DNA of 64,000 nt from Micropterus salmoides. Lineage: Eukaryota; Chordata; Actinopteri; Centrarchiformes; Centrarchidae. The DNA lies in NCBI RefSeq assembly GCF_014851395.1, contig NW_024041039.1, positions 4,783,191 through 4,847,190 on the forward strand. Reading direction: 5' to 3'. This document shows positions 34,730 to 45,605 of the stretch, one piece after another; the first letter of the stretch is position 1, and each line of letters starts with the position of its first letter. The notes under the pieces were generated by a model, which did not search any database, was not told the DNA's origin, and saw nothing but the letters and a program-made list of their open reading frames with translations. A program made the position numbers and the translations under genes.

Positions 34730-35137
34730 TAGGGATGAGCTAGTACAGCATTATCTGTATCTGTATCTGTACTCGGACTGGGCGGAGCCTAACCCGGAAA
34801 TGGGTCGGGTTGTCTTGAAATGGGCGGGGCTTTAACCGGTATGTTATTTTAAGCATGCCATTGATATGGGTTGATCAGAAATTGTTATATTCATTACTGA
34901 TTAGAAAACTATTTACATGAAAGCATCAGCATTGAGCTTCAGGATCAATGGTTTTGATCACGATAACAAACGAACTATATACAGAACAAGTTTTGCAACA
35001 ATGAATACAACACATGCGGTTGCAATTATGAAATAAAATGTAATGAACGAGAGTTTTCATACTCAACATAACTTTTTTTTAACTTTAAATGTTTTTTATG
35101 ATCAGTGTGATCAGTATTTTTTTTATTTCCACACCAG

Positions 35138-35140
<3 letters not shown>

Positions 35141-35189
<49 letters not shown>

Positions 35190-35222
35190 TAGACAGAGAG
35201 AGAGAAAGAGAGAGAGAGAGAG
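35141..35222. repeat. Compound (TG)n(GA)n microsatellite
   Basis: About 21 TG units, then a GA-rich run from about 35188. Confidence 0.96.
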
Positions 35223-35611
35223 GGGGTCGGGGGGGAGAGTGTTTGTGTAGCTTAATTTAATAATAATTAATATTATTTGAAATAATTTATTTATACCACA
35301 ACTACCTTTATTTTTTTTTATAAAATACAGCAAGAAAGTGTCAGACACTCAGTGCGTAAAGTCAAAAAAACTGGTTAGAGCCAGGTGACGGTTTAAAAAA
35401 GAAAAAACAATCTCCGACAGGCAGAGACGCAACGCGAGTCTCATTCTACCAAGCACCAAGACTGAACAAACCCCACGTTTACCAGAACTCTACTGGTTAA
35501 TAAGTAAGTAGTACTACAAGCCGAAGTAAAAAACAAACCTGAAGAAACCCTAAACATTAACAGAAAATACCCGCTGCGACTAGCCTATCACAGAATGCAG
35601 ATACAGTCAGC

Positions 35612-35755
35612 TTGTCAGGACCGGGGCCAGAAACTCAGACACAGACCAGAGTATGAGCAGGGAAAGGATTTATTGAACACAAGGGAGAGACAGGTGTGGC
35701 TTGGGGATGGGTGGTTGTTCCAAGGGGCATGTGGTCCTAGTTCCAGAGCACAGAT
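35612..35755 (+). repeat. Dispersed repeat, left part (TCAGGACC family)
   Basis: TTGTCAGGACCGGGGCCAG then CAGACACAGACCAGAGTA and AAAGGATTTATTGAACACAA is the left part of the repeat whose right part is at 7975. It lies within the 34730-35847 element. Confidence 0.55.
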
Positions 35756-35855
35756 ATTGACTCTTATTACTTGTATAATACTCGTACTCGGCAAAAGTGC
35801 TTTATCCGTACTATACTCGTTTCAGCCGAGTATCCGGCTCAACTCTAACTAACAT

Positions 35856-36905
35856 TATTTTATTTTAGCTTTATGCCAGGTGAGCAAAATATTTTGGGGC
35901 ATTTAAAAATCTTAAAGGTCCTCTCGTGCTGGGAGACCTACTCTGAAGTAGGGGCTAAAAAAGTCCCTCAAAACGGCTGTGACAACCTGCACCTTTCAGT
36001 TGCACCACCTGTGAGCGACGCCCATTCATGTAGCCGTGCATACTCTTTGTGGGAGGTTTCCTATTCGTTCAGCACCAGAGTCCGCCCAGTTCAGGAAGTG
36101 CTAAAATGTTTGGTGTGTGTCTGGGAGCGAGGGTCATAGTTATAGTAAGGGGACCAGAATCCATTACAGCCAGGCCGGTCATCCCCTTCCCCTCTGCTTT
36201 GAGGAACGGAGCAACCTCTCATTATTTGATGGGCAGTTTTTTTCTTTCTTGCTTCTGAGGAATTGAACTGAACTGTGTTTGAATTGCAATGAACTGAACT
36301 TCTTCTGAATAGAACTGAACTGAACCCTAAGTGGAAATTTAAGTTGTGCTTTTTTTGTCAATACACATTTGCCTTGATTGCATATCATTATCGAGTTGTG
36401 GTTTTTCATTATTATGCATTTTCTTGCATTCAACGAGGGTCCATAACGTTGTGTATGTATCCTTGTGTGTTCTTTGGTGGGTTATTATAATATTCTGAGA
36501 TACAATCTAAAATATGTAATGTGTCAGGAGAGAAACCTGTCTGGCATCCCAAAATAACCTGTAGCCAAACTGTCTCACGGCGTTCTAACAACTAACATCT
36601 TTCCTAGTTCTTACAGTGTGGACACAAAAAAAAGAGGGCTGTTCCTTCAACTATTTGTAGAACTTTAAAAAAGTTCCCTGTGTGTGAAAACTCCTAATCA
36701 CTGATCTAACACAAGACTAACGGCATCATGTTCAACTTGTGTGCTTTCATACACACAGTAAGCACTCGGGTCAGCAGTGTTAGCAAAGGTAATTTGCCAA
36801 AATGTTTAATGGCGTTAAAAGAAATTTGCACTTTTCAAATACTCCAAAAAGCAAAAAAATAACCAAAAGGCACGACTAACACATTTATGATGTTTTCATT
36901 TTGCG
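35856..36905. other. No gene recognised; short GAACT-type repeat
   Basis: Between 36258 and 36325 the words TGAACTGAACT and GAACTGAACC recur irregularly, a worn pentanucleotide repeat. The 88-codon ORF at 35873 shows no domain. Confidence 0.45.
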
Positions 36906-36922
36906 TTTCTATCTCTGTAGGC

Positions 36923-37090
36923 AGGGTTGTGGAGTCACGGATTACATATAACGGCGTTACGTAATCAGGATACAAAAATAAAGTAACTGTATTCCGTTAC
37001 AGTACAGAAAATAAAGACGTAATCAGATTACAGGTACATTTTATAAACAGGGATTACACATAGGGATTACTTTAAGCAGGAACGGAGTGC
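36923..37090 (+). repeat. Probable hAT-like fragment (GTAATCAGATTACAGG type)
   Basis: CAGGGTTGTGGAGTCACGGA, then GGCGTTACGTAATCAGGATA and AATCAGATTACAGGTAC, is wording I recognise from a common fish non-autonomous element. The right end was not located. Confidence 0.5.
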
Positions 37091-37164
37091 TATTGGCTAT
37101 TTACGTTTATGTTTCCAGTAAGAACACAAAACTAGGGAGGGATTTGTCGCAGATATTGATTGGC

Positions 37165-37222
37165 GTGTAGTCAGTAGCTGAATGTGGTTACAGGCATAAC
37201 CACATTCAACTACTGACTACAC
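37165..37222. repeat. 26-bp-arm inverted repeat (hairpin)
   Basis: The arms 37165-37190 and 37197-37222 are reverse complements with a single mismatch, separated by CAGGCA. The left arm begins GTGTAGTCAGTAGC. Confidence 0.9.
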
Positions 37223-37456
37223 CTTATCATGCAGACTGACTCCAGCTCCTAGTGACTGAACACGGCAGCGGGAGCCAGGAACGAGCACAGACTCTGAGAC
37301 CGCTGGAGGCCAGTTTGACCTCTGGGGATACAGTACAAAGGTGGTTTTCTCGTCGGTTTGGCTCTCGTTACTCCGGGGCTGAGTCAGCTACTGAGGCTGT
37401 GTTCAGTCCTGTTCATGTCGTGTTCACTGGGAGTCTGCTCAGCGCAGTTTTCTTGC

Positions 37457-37987
37457 CTGCTGCTCTTTTCACACTGTGTGTTGAAGGCTTCGTTTTAGCT
37501 GTGGAGTGATACATCTTACCTCTACAAGATCTTTGTTGAGAGTTGCACATGTGCAGTTCCTAGTTAAGGACTACTAGCCAATCAGAAGCCGAGAAGGGCG
37601 GGTCAGTGAGAAGCCGGTAAACAGCTTCGGTTCTGCTGTACATGTTCCCCTTACCAGCTTAGCAACATGGACTGGAGCGAGAGTTTCAGTGGTGAGTTAT
37701 TTATTTGTAACAATTTGTAAATGTTTCACCCATAAAGTTTTAACTGAGCTCTGTCTCTACATCACAGTAACATCTTTATGTCCACTGACTGCCTGGAGGG
37801 TAGCTGGTGTTTGGAAGGGAGAGGAGAGCTGTGTGCTGCAGCTCACTGTTTTGCCACCACTGTTTTTGAGGGCGTGTCGGACTATCCGCGCATTTTGCTG
37901 AAAGCAAACCTATTACATGCACAAAAAAGGTATATAACTCAATAAAGGAGATGGAAAAAGCCAAAAAGCATAATATGACCTCTTTAA
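37457..37987 (+). mobile_element. TTAA-ended element, left-truncated copy
   Basis: It matches 51170-51775 base for base over long blocks: CACACTGTGTGTTGAAGGCT, AGTTAAGGACTACTAGCCAA and TGTCCACTGACTGCCTGGAG. It ends GCATAATATGACCTCTTTAA. The left terminus present in the 51 kb copy is missing here. The ORFs inside are shared repeat sequence, not genes. TTAA at the outer end suggests a piggyBac-like or Kolobok-like non-autonomous element. Confidence 0.75.
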
Positions 37988-38039
37988 CTGGTCACACACT
38001 CACTTTTAGTTTCATTTAATCATTCTTTTAAGGGGAAAT

Positions 38040-38460
38040 TTCCATTTACTCATTTTGCAGTTGTTTTTATCCAAAGCGATTTACTTTTGAGGAACAACAT
38101 ACAAGCATCAACAGAGCATCAAATACAGCAAAAGATCTACAACTGACAATACATACTAGTAAAAGTTAATATATTGCATAAATGGGGTAAATACCCAGGG
38201 AAAGCAGTAAGAGTTAACAAAAAGTGCAATCAATACAGGATAAATGAAAGGAGATGAAGAAGCAAATGTAAATGCTCTGTACTTGTATAGCGCCTTTGTA
38301 GTCTTTTCAACCACTCAAAGCGATTTTACACTACATCTGCATTCACCATTCACTCACATTCATACACTGGTGGAACAGCAATTCGGGGTTCAGTATCTTG
38401 CCCAAGGACACTTCGACATGCAGCCTGGGGGAGCCGGGATTGAACCGCCGCCCCAGCAGA
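38040..38460 (-). repeat. Fish LINE/SINE-type 3' tail sequences
   Basis: TTATCCAAAGCGATTTACTT (38077) and, further on, TTGTATAGCGCCTTTGTAG, TCAGTATCTTGCCCAAGGAC and ACTTCGACATGCAG are hallmark words of very common teleost repeats. They follow the LINE ORF end at 38477 when read on the minus strand, so they may partly be its 3' UTR. Confidence 0.6.
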
Positions 38461-38476
38461 GCACAGGAAGTGCATG

Positions 38477-38905
38477 TTAGAGGTTAGGAGTTGGAGGTGT
38501 TATAAGAGGAAGTTCTCGGAAGAGATGAGTTTTCAAGAGCTTCTTGAAGTTAGAGAGGGACGCCCCTGCACTGATGGCGTGTGGTAGCTCGTTCCACCAT
38601 CGTGGTGTCACAGATGAGAATAGCCAGGACTGAGATCGCTTTGTGTGAAGGGATGGCAGAGCCAGGCGGCGTTCGTTGGAGGAGCGTAGCGGCCGAGAAG
38701 GAACATAAGTTTGTATTATGGAGTTTAGGTAGATGGGTGCAGACCCAGTAGTCACTCTGTATGCAGCATTAGTGACTTGAATTTGATTCTGAAGGCCACG
38801 GGGAGCCAGTGGAGGTAATAGAGTGACATGAGTCCTTGGGCTGATCAAAAACTGCTGCGTTCTGAGAAATTTGCAGCTGTAAGACCTACTAGGAGGGTGT
38901 TGCAA
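38477..38905 (-). pseudogene. L2/CR1-like LINE, C-terminal fragment
   Basis: The 142-codon frame ends with IIQTYVPSRPLRSSNERRLA, then TPRWWNELPHAISAG and SLSNFKKLLKTHLFREL. The order 'YxPSRxLRSS ... P..WN.LP ... F+..LKTHLF' is the conserved extreme C terminus downstream of the reverse transcriptase in L2/CR1/Rex-type LINEs. Catalytic RT motifs are absent, as in a 5'-truncated insertion. It carries no obvious role for the host. Confidence 0.75.
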
Positions 38906-38909
38906 TAGT

Positions 38910-39678
38910 CGAGTCGAGAGGTAACCATGGCCTGTACCAGTAGCTGGGTGGCTTACTGAGTGAGGTAGGGCCTGATTTTTCTTATGTTGTAAAGACCAGG
39001 GGAATATTAGAAACAGCTAGTGGTTGACTGAAAAAGAATTCATCAAAATCAGAGGAGCCAAAAGGTATTCAGTTTACTCACTTAACTAAATTAAATATTA
39101 AAGATTTAGGAGTGAAGTCGTATTTCTGATTAAACTTAAACTGATGTACATCCTTTTCTGCTGAGGAGACTTTTACAAAACACCTTTAGGTAACATCAGA
39201 TAACTCTGTTTGTCTCAGTTCATGAAAAGATGATCAAACATATTAACACAATTATCCCCATTTTATGAATGTTTGCGGTAAGATGTCATATTTAATGTGG
39301 AGAACGTTCAAACTGATTCATTTGTTGTCATAGAAACCAGAGTAAAAATAGCATAAGGTAGGTTAATAATTGTGTGTCTTATTTTTATGATATTTATCTG
39401 TCACAGGTCATGTTTCATTTCAAAACAGACGTGTGTTTTGAAATGGAGGGGAAATTAAACTTTAAATAACTACATGACGCTGCGCTTGTTAATAAGCTCT
39501 GTGAAATGTATTTAACCTGTGAGTTAACCTCTGGAAGATGTGATGGTATATAAGGAGGTGGGTAATGATCATTTACATAATAAGTAACTATTATGTGTTT
39601 TCTAAATACAAATGTATAACATCCATGATTAATGGTTGCTTACAGGATTGATAGATTGGCTGCTGTGACCTCTAGACT
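38910..39678. other. Unique sequence, nothing recognised
   Basis: No gene or element signature was recognised. Confidence 0.5.
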
Positions 39679-39980
39679 TTGACTTCTTTAGTAGCGTTGT
39701 GCTTGTGGAGGTGGAAAGTAATCAAAGAGTATATAGAAATTTTCCCCACTCTACTTCGATCTTTTCCCCAGTATTTTTATCTAACCTCTATGCTCTCAGG
39801 CACATCACGCTCATTTCCATATTATGCGGATAATACAGTTATATGTATATATCGTTTGCGTTTAATTATCTAATTCTTATGACTTTTGCATGCAGCAGTG
39901 GAGTCGTACGTTTTGTTTTTACTGTTGAATAAAGACAAAACAGAAGTGACTTTTTGTCAAGACTAAAGACAAAGTTGTAA
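39679..39980 (+). pseudogene. LINE reverse transcriptase fragment with YADN motif
   Basis: The 64-codon plus frame ends SFPYYADNTVICIY. This is the RT catalytic box, normally Y-A-D-D followed by T/D and hydrophobics, with the second Asp replaced by Asn. About 80 bp further on another frame reads LLLNKDKTEVTF, the conserved 'LNxxKTE' stretch that follows the catalytic box in L2/CR1/Rex LINEs. The order and spacing support a decayed LINE fragment with a frame change between. The Asp-to-Asn change alone would abolish polymerase activity. Confidence 0.7.
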
Positions 39981-39998
39981 AGTTTCTTGATATCAATC

Positions 39999-40370
39999 TC
40001 AGTTTCCACCAACACATTCTCACCCCCAACTTGTTACATATGGACACTTGGTCAAGTCCCCTTGACTGTTGTTTTTGCACATGTAGGTCTCCGTGGTCAA
40101 GTCACCAATAATAAATATGCAACAGCTGGTTAGACTTTCAAAATAAAAGTAGTGGTTAATTTTGTGAAATGTCACAGTCTGGTTTAAGCACCAAAACCAC
40201 TTGGTTAGGTTAAGGAAAACATCACGGTTTGGGTTAAAATAACTATTTTACTTGATTTAACGTACGTAACATAACTGAAAACATCAATGTTGACTTTATG
40301 TTTCACATGGGAGATGAACACCAGTCTCCTGGTCACCACCAGTCCACCCCAACCACCTCCTCACTCTGAC
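39999..40370 (-). repeat. tRNA-headed SINE, copy 2
   Basis: The body wording is shared with 16443-16965: CACATTCTCAC, CACTTGGTCAAG, AGACTTTCAAAATAAAA and GGAAAACATC.CGGTTTGGG. The head is on the right: on the minus strand GACCAGGAGACTGGTGTTCA then TCTCCCATGTG is a tRNA-like B-box region. Confidence 0.65.
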
Positions 40371-40943
40371 TCTTCTGTAACTTCTATCATACACCTACTT
40401 TTAAAATGGTGCTAAAGGGCTTCCCCCACTGCATTGAACTGTGAGCCAGTGTGTTACAAACTGACACTAAAGCCCCACACATGCTTTTTAACAATGCGTA
40501 AGCATAGACAGGCGTCGGCAACGCAAAGAGCATTGTTTTTGACACCGGATTATCTATAATTTGCACAACGTAAACAAACCAAGATAGCAACACTCAAGGA
40601 GGTTATGATTTTAATGAGACATCATAATCTCGTTAATTGCGGACTAGTTCCAGGAGTTTCATTCTAAACATTCTGCCATAAATCTCCTTTTTTAAGTCTG
40701 CTGCTGACCTTCTTCTTCTATCGTGTTAAATGGCGGCTAGCAAACGGACTGCATACTGCCACCACCTGGGCTGGAGTGTGGAACAGTAGATTGCTGTTGA
40801 CCTCCCTGTCAGATCGACATACTGCCCCAACGTTCACATCGGACGTGTAGCGTTAATTTCTGGAGACGTCCACAAGCTACTCTCCAAAGGAACGCAGGAT
40901 ATACGTGGCAGCCATCTTACGTACGCGAACGCGTAGTTAAAAG

Positions 40944-41499
40944 TAGTGTTGTAGTACTCAAGTACTCAACTTAAGACCACTTTTTGATGGTCTTAGTCTC
41001 GTCTCGGACTCGACCGCATTTGTACTCTGTCTTGTCTCGGTCTCAGACATTGAGGACTCAGGATTTTATTTCAAGAGCAGTCAAGACCATAACTTTGGGA
41101 ATATCAAATTGCTTTTGCATTCTCTGATTTATTTGTTAACATCCTAACTTTGATTGGATGTAAAATGTGTTGTTCCAGTTGGTAAACATGGAAAAGGAGC
41201 GTTGAATAAAGATGCTTATGTTGATTTCAGCTTTTAGTGTTTGAATGTAGGTGTTTGAATGGGAATCTGGATCTTTCAGATCAGTCTGAGAAGTATCTAT
41301 GATCTTGTTCCACATTTTATTGTGTGTCACGTAATGTGGGGAGGTCTTGGTCTTGACTCAGTCTCGCTCCCCCCTCGGTCTTGGTCTCGCCTTGGTCTCA
41401 GCCCCTAAAAGACTTGGTCTTGACTCGGTCTTCATAAACTCTGGTCTTGGTCTTGGTCTTGATTTGGTCTTGGTTTGGGCTGTCTTGACTACAACACTA
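40944..41499. mobile_element. hAT-like element with 8-bp TSD and GGTCTT-rich arms
   Basis: The inverted ends are TAGTGTTGTAGT and ACTACAACACTA. The flanks GTTAAAAG (40936-40943) and GTTAACAG (41500-41507) form an 8-bp duplication with one mismatch. Repeated GTCTCGGTCTC lies near the left end and GGTCTTGGTCTTGGTCTT near the right. At 556 bp it is non-autonomous. The ORFs over the GGTCTT repeats (Leu/Gly/Val-rich) are artefacts. Confidence 0.85.
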
Positions 41500-41507
41500 G
41501 TTAACAG

Positions 41508-42387
41508 GAAGTATATCCGGGACTTAAGGGTTCTTGACCATGTGTCTATATGTGATGCCCTGGGAGTCAGAACGGTTTGCAAACTCTGTTACTGCTATGA
41601 GCATTGGTTAATTGAGCCTGAGATTTAAGAAACGACTGCTTCGCTGTAATTATCGTGCATATGACCTCCTGGATCATATATAATTGTGAAACAACACACC
41701 ACAATTGTAGTCCCTGGGATTGTTTTCAGGCAGGGCCGTTTACTGTCTGCTTACTCGTTTCGTGTTCCGTCACAGACCCGAATTGATCTTCTGTTGACAT
41801 AACCTCACTCTTTCCCAAACTGTAGTTGCCGTGCACAGATTAATAAAACATTTGCCATAAAGGTAAAAACAAAACGTTGCAATTGAGCATATTACTAAAT
41901 TTTGTGTCAGTAGAGTTGAGCACATTGATTTTCCACTGTGTATGTGCTATTAAAATAAAGCATGTCTTGTTTGGCCTTACTTGTAACTCTTGACTGTAGT
42001 CCCCGATGGTAGAGGAAAGGACATGGGGTCATTCAGATCTAAAAGGATCATCTTCCTTGGAGCAGGACTGTGGTCATGACATTTAATGGAAGTCTATAGT
42101 TAGATAGCTAGATATAGTTACAAGTGCAGGAATAGATAGATAACAATTTACATTTATTGTTAAATAAATAATGCTTTGAAGAAAAATACAGCTGATTATG
42201 TTGTTGTATTTTGTGGGGGATTTGTGTGGTGCCAACAGGGCAATCAATCAATAAGTCTCTCAGTTTCTTTTTAAATGCTCATTTATCTGCTTTTATAATA
42301 TACCCATACAGATTTTCCTGCATTTAGCTCATTTCGACCTATAATATTGGCTCACCAATTTCTCGGTCGGGCTGTAATAGATACTGT
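41508..42387. other. Unique sequence, nothing recognised
   Basis: No gene or element end was recognised. Confidence 0.5.
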
Positions 42388-42412
42388 AGATAGACAGACA
42401 GATAGATAGATA
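42388..42412. repeat. (GATA)n/(GACA)n repeat
   Basis: A short run of GATA and GACA units. Confidence 0.9.
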
Positions 42413-42419
42413 ACACACC

Positions 42420-42640
42420 AGTTCATGCATGAAAAGTAAACTTTATCTTTAGTCTCCTGCCTACTCAGGTGACTTCCAGCCCATCTGTCTCCTCTCCACA
42501 GGGAGACTGGGGGGAGGAGGAAGAGGAGGTAAATTAACAAGTTGCCACATGTTTCCAGGCTGTGAGGTGAAAGTGGCTCTGCTGCTTTTAATTACACCTG
42601 GACGTCACTCCCAAAGTCTCAATGTAACCAATGGTGAGAG
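42420..42640. promoter_or_regulatory. Candidate conserved non-coding element
   Basis: Repeat-free sequence with GTAAATTAACAAG, TTTTAATTACACC (homeodomain core) and TGACGTCA-like GACGTCAC. It is bounded by simple repeats on both sides. This is an enhancer-like guess from texture only. Confidence 0.25.
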
Positions 42641-42645
42641 AGAGG

Positions 42646-42670
42646 GAGGGGGAAAGAGAGAGAGAGAGAG
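42646..42670. repeat. (GA)n microsatellite
   Basis: GA units interrupted by GGAGGGGGAAA. Confidence 0.9.
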
Positions 42671-43489
42671 ATCACTTCCCTTTGCCTCATTAATCTGTTA
42701 TTCTTAATGACTGACTCTTATGAAAAGGAAAAAAGAAATACATGAATCTGCTTTATTAGACTAAAACAATGAACTGTCCCGTCAGGATTTTGCAATGTCG
42801 CAATCTCAATTGTTAACACAAATTAATCACATCCCTGTGAATTTAGCGCGACTTGCAGTTTTGACCAATCATCACAAATTTGGCCCATCATTGCCGTTTC
42901 CCGCAAAATTGTCATACGCCAGCTTGACCCTTCCTTGCAAAACGCAGCAGTCCTTTATGATCCCAACTTCTCACATTTGCTGACAAAAAAAAAACAATAT
43001 GCAGATCTTCGGGGGTAAACTGTTTTTGTAACACTTTGCCGCCGCAAAACATACGCAGAGAATGGCTAGTCAAGAATAATCAAGGTAGGTTAGTTTTTAT
43101 ATGCATGGTCAGGGTCTGGGCTAGGCCCTCGAAATCCTGAAAGCACAGTTTTCACAATTTCAACGCAAAAATAGCCCCAAAACATTGCAACTTTAATCGC
43201 AAGTTTTTTTTTAGAAAAGCTGCCACAAATTCAGGCATTTTAGACTTGCAACAGTTACTTAAACTTAAAATCCTGGAAGGACTGAATGTTGATAAAGAAA
43301 TGTAATTTGTATTAGACAAGTAATCCAGATTACATATTTTTTATGAATAACAAGGAAATATCAATATTAAACACGTCTATATGCCATTTGTTTTTCTACA
43401 GTTTTTGGTAAAATAGCATCAACGTTGGATGGATTCACGCTTCCCTCAAGATGAATTGTAATAACGTTGGTGATCCTCTGACATTTCAT
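42671..43489. other. Unique sequence, nothing recognised
   Basis: No gene or element signature was recognised. Confidence 0.45.
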
Positions 43490-43735
43490 CTAGCGCCAAC
43501 CTCAGGTCGACATTTTAATGTGTCAAATACTTTGATTTACAACCTGCAGAACTAATGACATTCCAATCAGCCTCAGCAGTAAGCTGTGTTTACTGCTAAT
43601 TAGCAACTTTTATCATGCTAACACACTGAACTAAGATGGCGAAAATGGTAAACGTTATACCTGCTAAACATCAGCATGTTAGCATTCTTTGCATATCAGT
43701 GTGAGCATGTTAGCATGCTGGTGTCAGCATATGGT
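43490..43735 (-). repeat. Dispersed repeat, copy 2 (inverse of 4.81 kb)
   Basis: It contains CTGCAGAACTAATGACATTC then CAATCAGCCTCAGC, the reverse complement of the 4940-4980 wording. CAGCATGTTAGCATTC and GTTAGCATGCTGGTGTC follow. Confidence 0.6.
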
Positions 43736-43938
43736 CTTTGCACATCTTTCTCTTCCTTCTCATCTTACTCGATACGCTCTCCATTTTATCCTCGCTCTTT
43801 TTTTTTCATCTCTTCCTCACTCTTTCACTCTCTCTGGCATAATTGGTCTCAGTGTGTTTTTCTGGTCATATGCTTCATTAATTATCACAGCAATCAGATC
43901 GGGGACAATATGGCTTTATTTGTTCCTGCGGGAGAGCG

Positions 43939-43959
43939 GTGTGTGTGTGTGTGTGTGTG
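43939..43959. repeat. (GT)n microsatellite
   Basis: About ten GT units. Confidence 0.95.
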
Positions 43960-44473
43960 AAGACAGGTGATATTCACATGCATGTAGGATACAGCTGAGC
44001 ACTTTTATGGCTCATTATAGGCTCTAACAAGGCTTCAGTAGCTGTATGTGTGGAGCCCGCTGGGAGCTGCTGTGAACACCTTCTCTCACAGGGCACCTGA
44101 AAATACACATCGAAAACACAAAAACACACACAACAGTAAAGAAAACTATTACAATGAGACAATCTGTGTACACGCTGGGTGTCACAAGCCTGCAAACAAA
44201 AGGAGTGTTTTGTTTTCTTTCCGTGACGCCTCAAACTCCTGATTCATCTCTCACTTTAAAGCTCATGTCCATACACTTACTTATTATAGCTTGCTACTAA
44301 TATAAAACGTAACCTGTTAATTCATATACAGACTGTACCTGAAAGTACAGCTATCTGTGATGACACACACAGGATTTAAAGCCTAAGTTTTAAGTTTACT
44401 ACTTCCTGCCATTATGGTCTGATTTGGCCAACAAAGAAGGAGCCTGGGAGGAGCTGTGATTTCTCAAAACTTG
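43960..44473. other. Unique sequence, nothing recognised
   Basis: No gene or element signature was recognised. Confidence 0.45.
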
Positions 44474-44879
44474 AGTGAATGCAAACATTGCCACAAAAGT
44501 GTGTGGACACCCAAACATTTCAGCCATATGTGAAGGTGTAACATGTGATCTTGGCACCATGTTCATTAACCTGCTGTTCGAACAGCCTCCACTCTGCTGG
44601 TTTCAGTCTATCATGCAGATGTTGAGCCTTCTGCACGGATGTGCTCCCATTCAGACACCAGAGCATTAGCGAGGTCCACTGATGTGACGATCCAACGTGA
44701 TATCATGGAATGGTGTATAAATAGCTCACCACTTTTAAGGACATTTCACGCTATTCAGTCCCTATACAACTAAGCAACACAAAGGAGGTTAACCCTATCT
44801 GCGCAGATGCATTTGCATTTATAATTAATGACGGTTAAGGTTAGTAGGAAAGTACATCGGGGGGATGTTGATGCTAGCA

Positions 44880-44995
44880 TCATTAGCTAGCTAGCTACAT
44901 AAACTTTAATGTAGATAACGGAACATAGCTAATGCTGTGTAGCTAACGTAAGCAACGTAGCTAACGCTATGAAGCTAACATTAACAACGATGTAG
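44880..44995. repeat. Worn tandem repeat of GTAGCTAACG units
   Basis: GTAGCTAACGTAAGCAAC, GTAGCTAACGCTATGAA and GCTAACATTAACAAC follow each other as roughly 16-18-bp diverged units. GCTAGCTAGCTAC precedes them. Confidence 0.7.
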
Positions 44996-44999
44996 CATG

Positions 45000-45130
45000 G
45001 TAACTTACGTAACGGAAATAACAATCAAAAACTAATGTTGTGCAATTATTGTTTCACTTGGGAACCGAACGCCGGCCTCCTCGGTCTGGGACCAACTTAC
45101 TGTCCACCCGACCACCCTCCACCACCTTAG
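45000..45130 (-). repeat. tRNA-headed SINE head, copy 3
   Basis: On the minus strand GGTCGGGTGGACAGTAAGTT then GGTCCCAGACCGAGGAGG and GCGTTCGGTTCCCAAGTG give plausible A and B boxes. GTAACTTACGTAACGG on the plus side is shared with the SINE body at 16.8 kb. Confidence 0.55.
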
Positions 45131-45143
45131 TGTCAGACTTTCA

Positions 45144-45460
45144 TGTAGGGGTGGGGGAAAAATCGATACAGCATAGTATCGCAATATTTTCCGTGGCAAT
45201 ACTGTATCGATACTTGACGCCAAGTATCGATCTTTTATAATATAAAATGTACATAAAAATTGTACTTTTTTGGTACTATAATAATAGAATCCATCGCTTT
45301 TTCAGTCCGCTAGAAAAAGAGTTTTCCACAATTTAAGTTGGAAAAAAGTAATAAATTCCAATACATCGCAGTATGTTTAAAATTGCAGTAATATCGTATT
45401 GTGAAATAAGTATTTTGATAATGTCGTATCGTGGGGCCTCTGGTGATTCCCAACCCTACA
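45144..45460. mobile_element. Short TIR element (TGTAGGGGTGGG ends)
   Basis: It starts TGTAGGGGTGGGGGAAAAAT and ends GGTGATTCCCAACCCTACA. The ends pair as inverted repeats with TGTAGGG fully matched. Interior CGATACAG / ATCGTATTG motifs recur near both ends. At 317 bp it is a MITE. CATG lies at both boundaries, leaving the exact target duplication undecided. Confidence 0.7.
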
Positions 45461-45605
45461 TGCTGATTTTAACTGTAACAGTAGACGTAAATGGCACGCT
45501 GTTTCTTCACAATAGGAGTCAATGCAGTCTAAATGGCGTGAAAGTACACGCGAAAATAAAAAATGTATTGGAATACTACGCCAAATGACTTAAGATATCG
45601 CCGTG

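Larger units (their letters stand above)
34730..35847. mobile_element. hAT-like element with perfect 8-bp TSD, itself invaded
   Basis: The termini TAGGGATGAGC and GCTCAACTCTA are inverted repeats with two mismatches. ACTAACAT is present on both sides (34722-34729 and 35848-35855), an exact 8-bp duplication. Near the ends are CTGTATCTGTATCTGTACTC on the left and AATACTCGTACTCGG on the right, in opposed orientation. The interior includes a long TG/GA microsatellite and, from 35612, a fragment of the TCAGGACC repeat that must have inserted later. No transposase is visible. Confidence 0.82.

Noticed and set aside
37252..37901. Two ORFs of 70-85 codons that could look like a small protein gene.
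   Set aside because: Most of the sequence is repeated at 51.2-51.8 kb as part of a TTAA-ended element.
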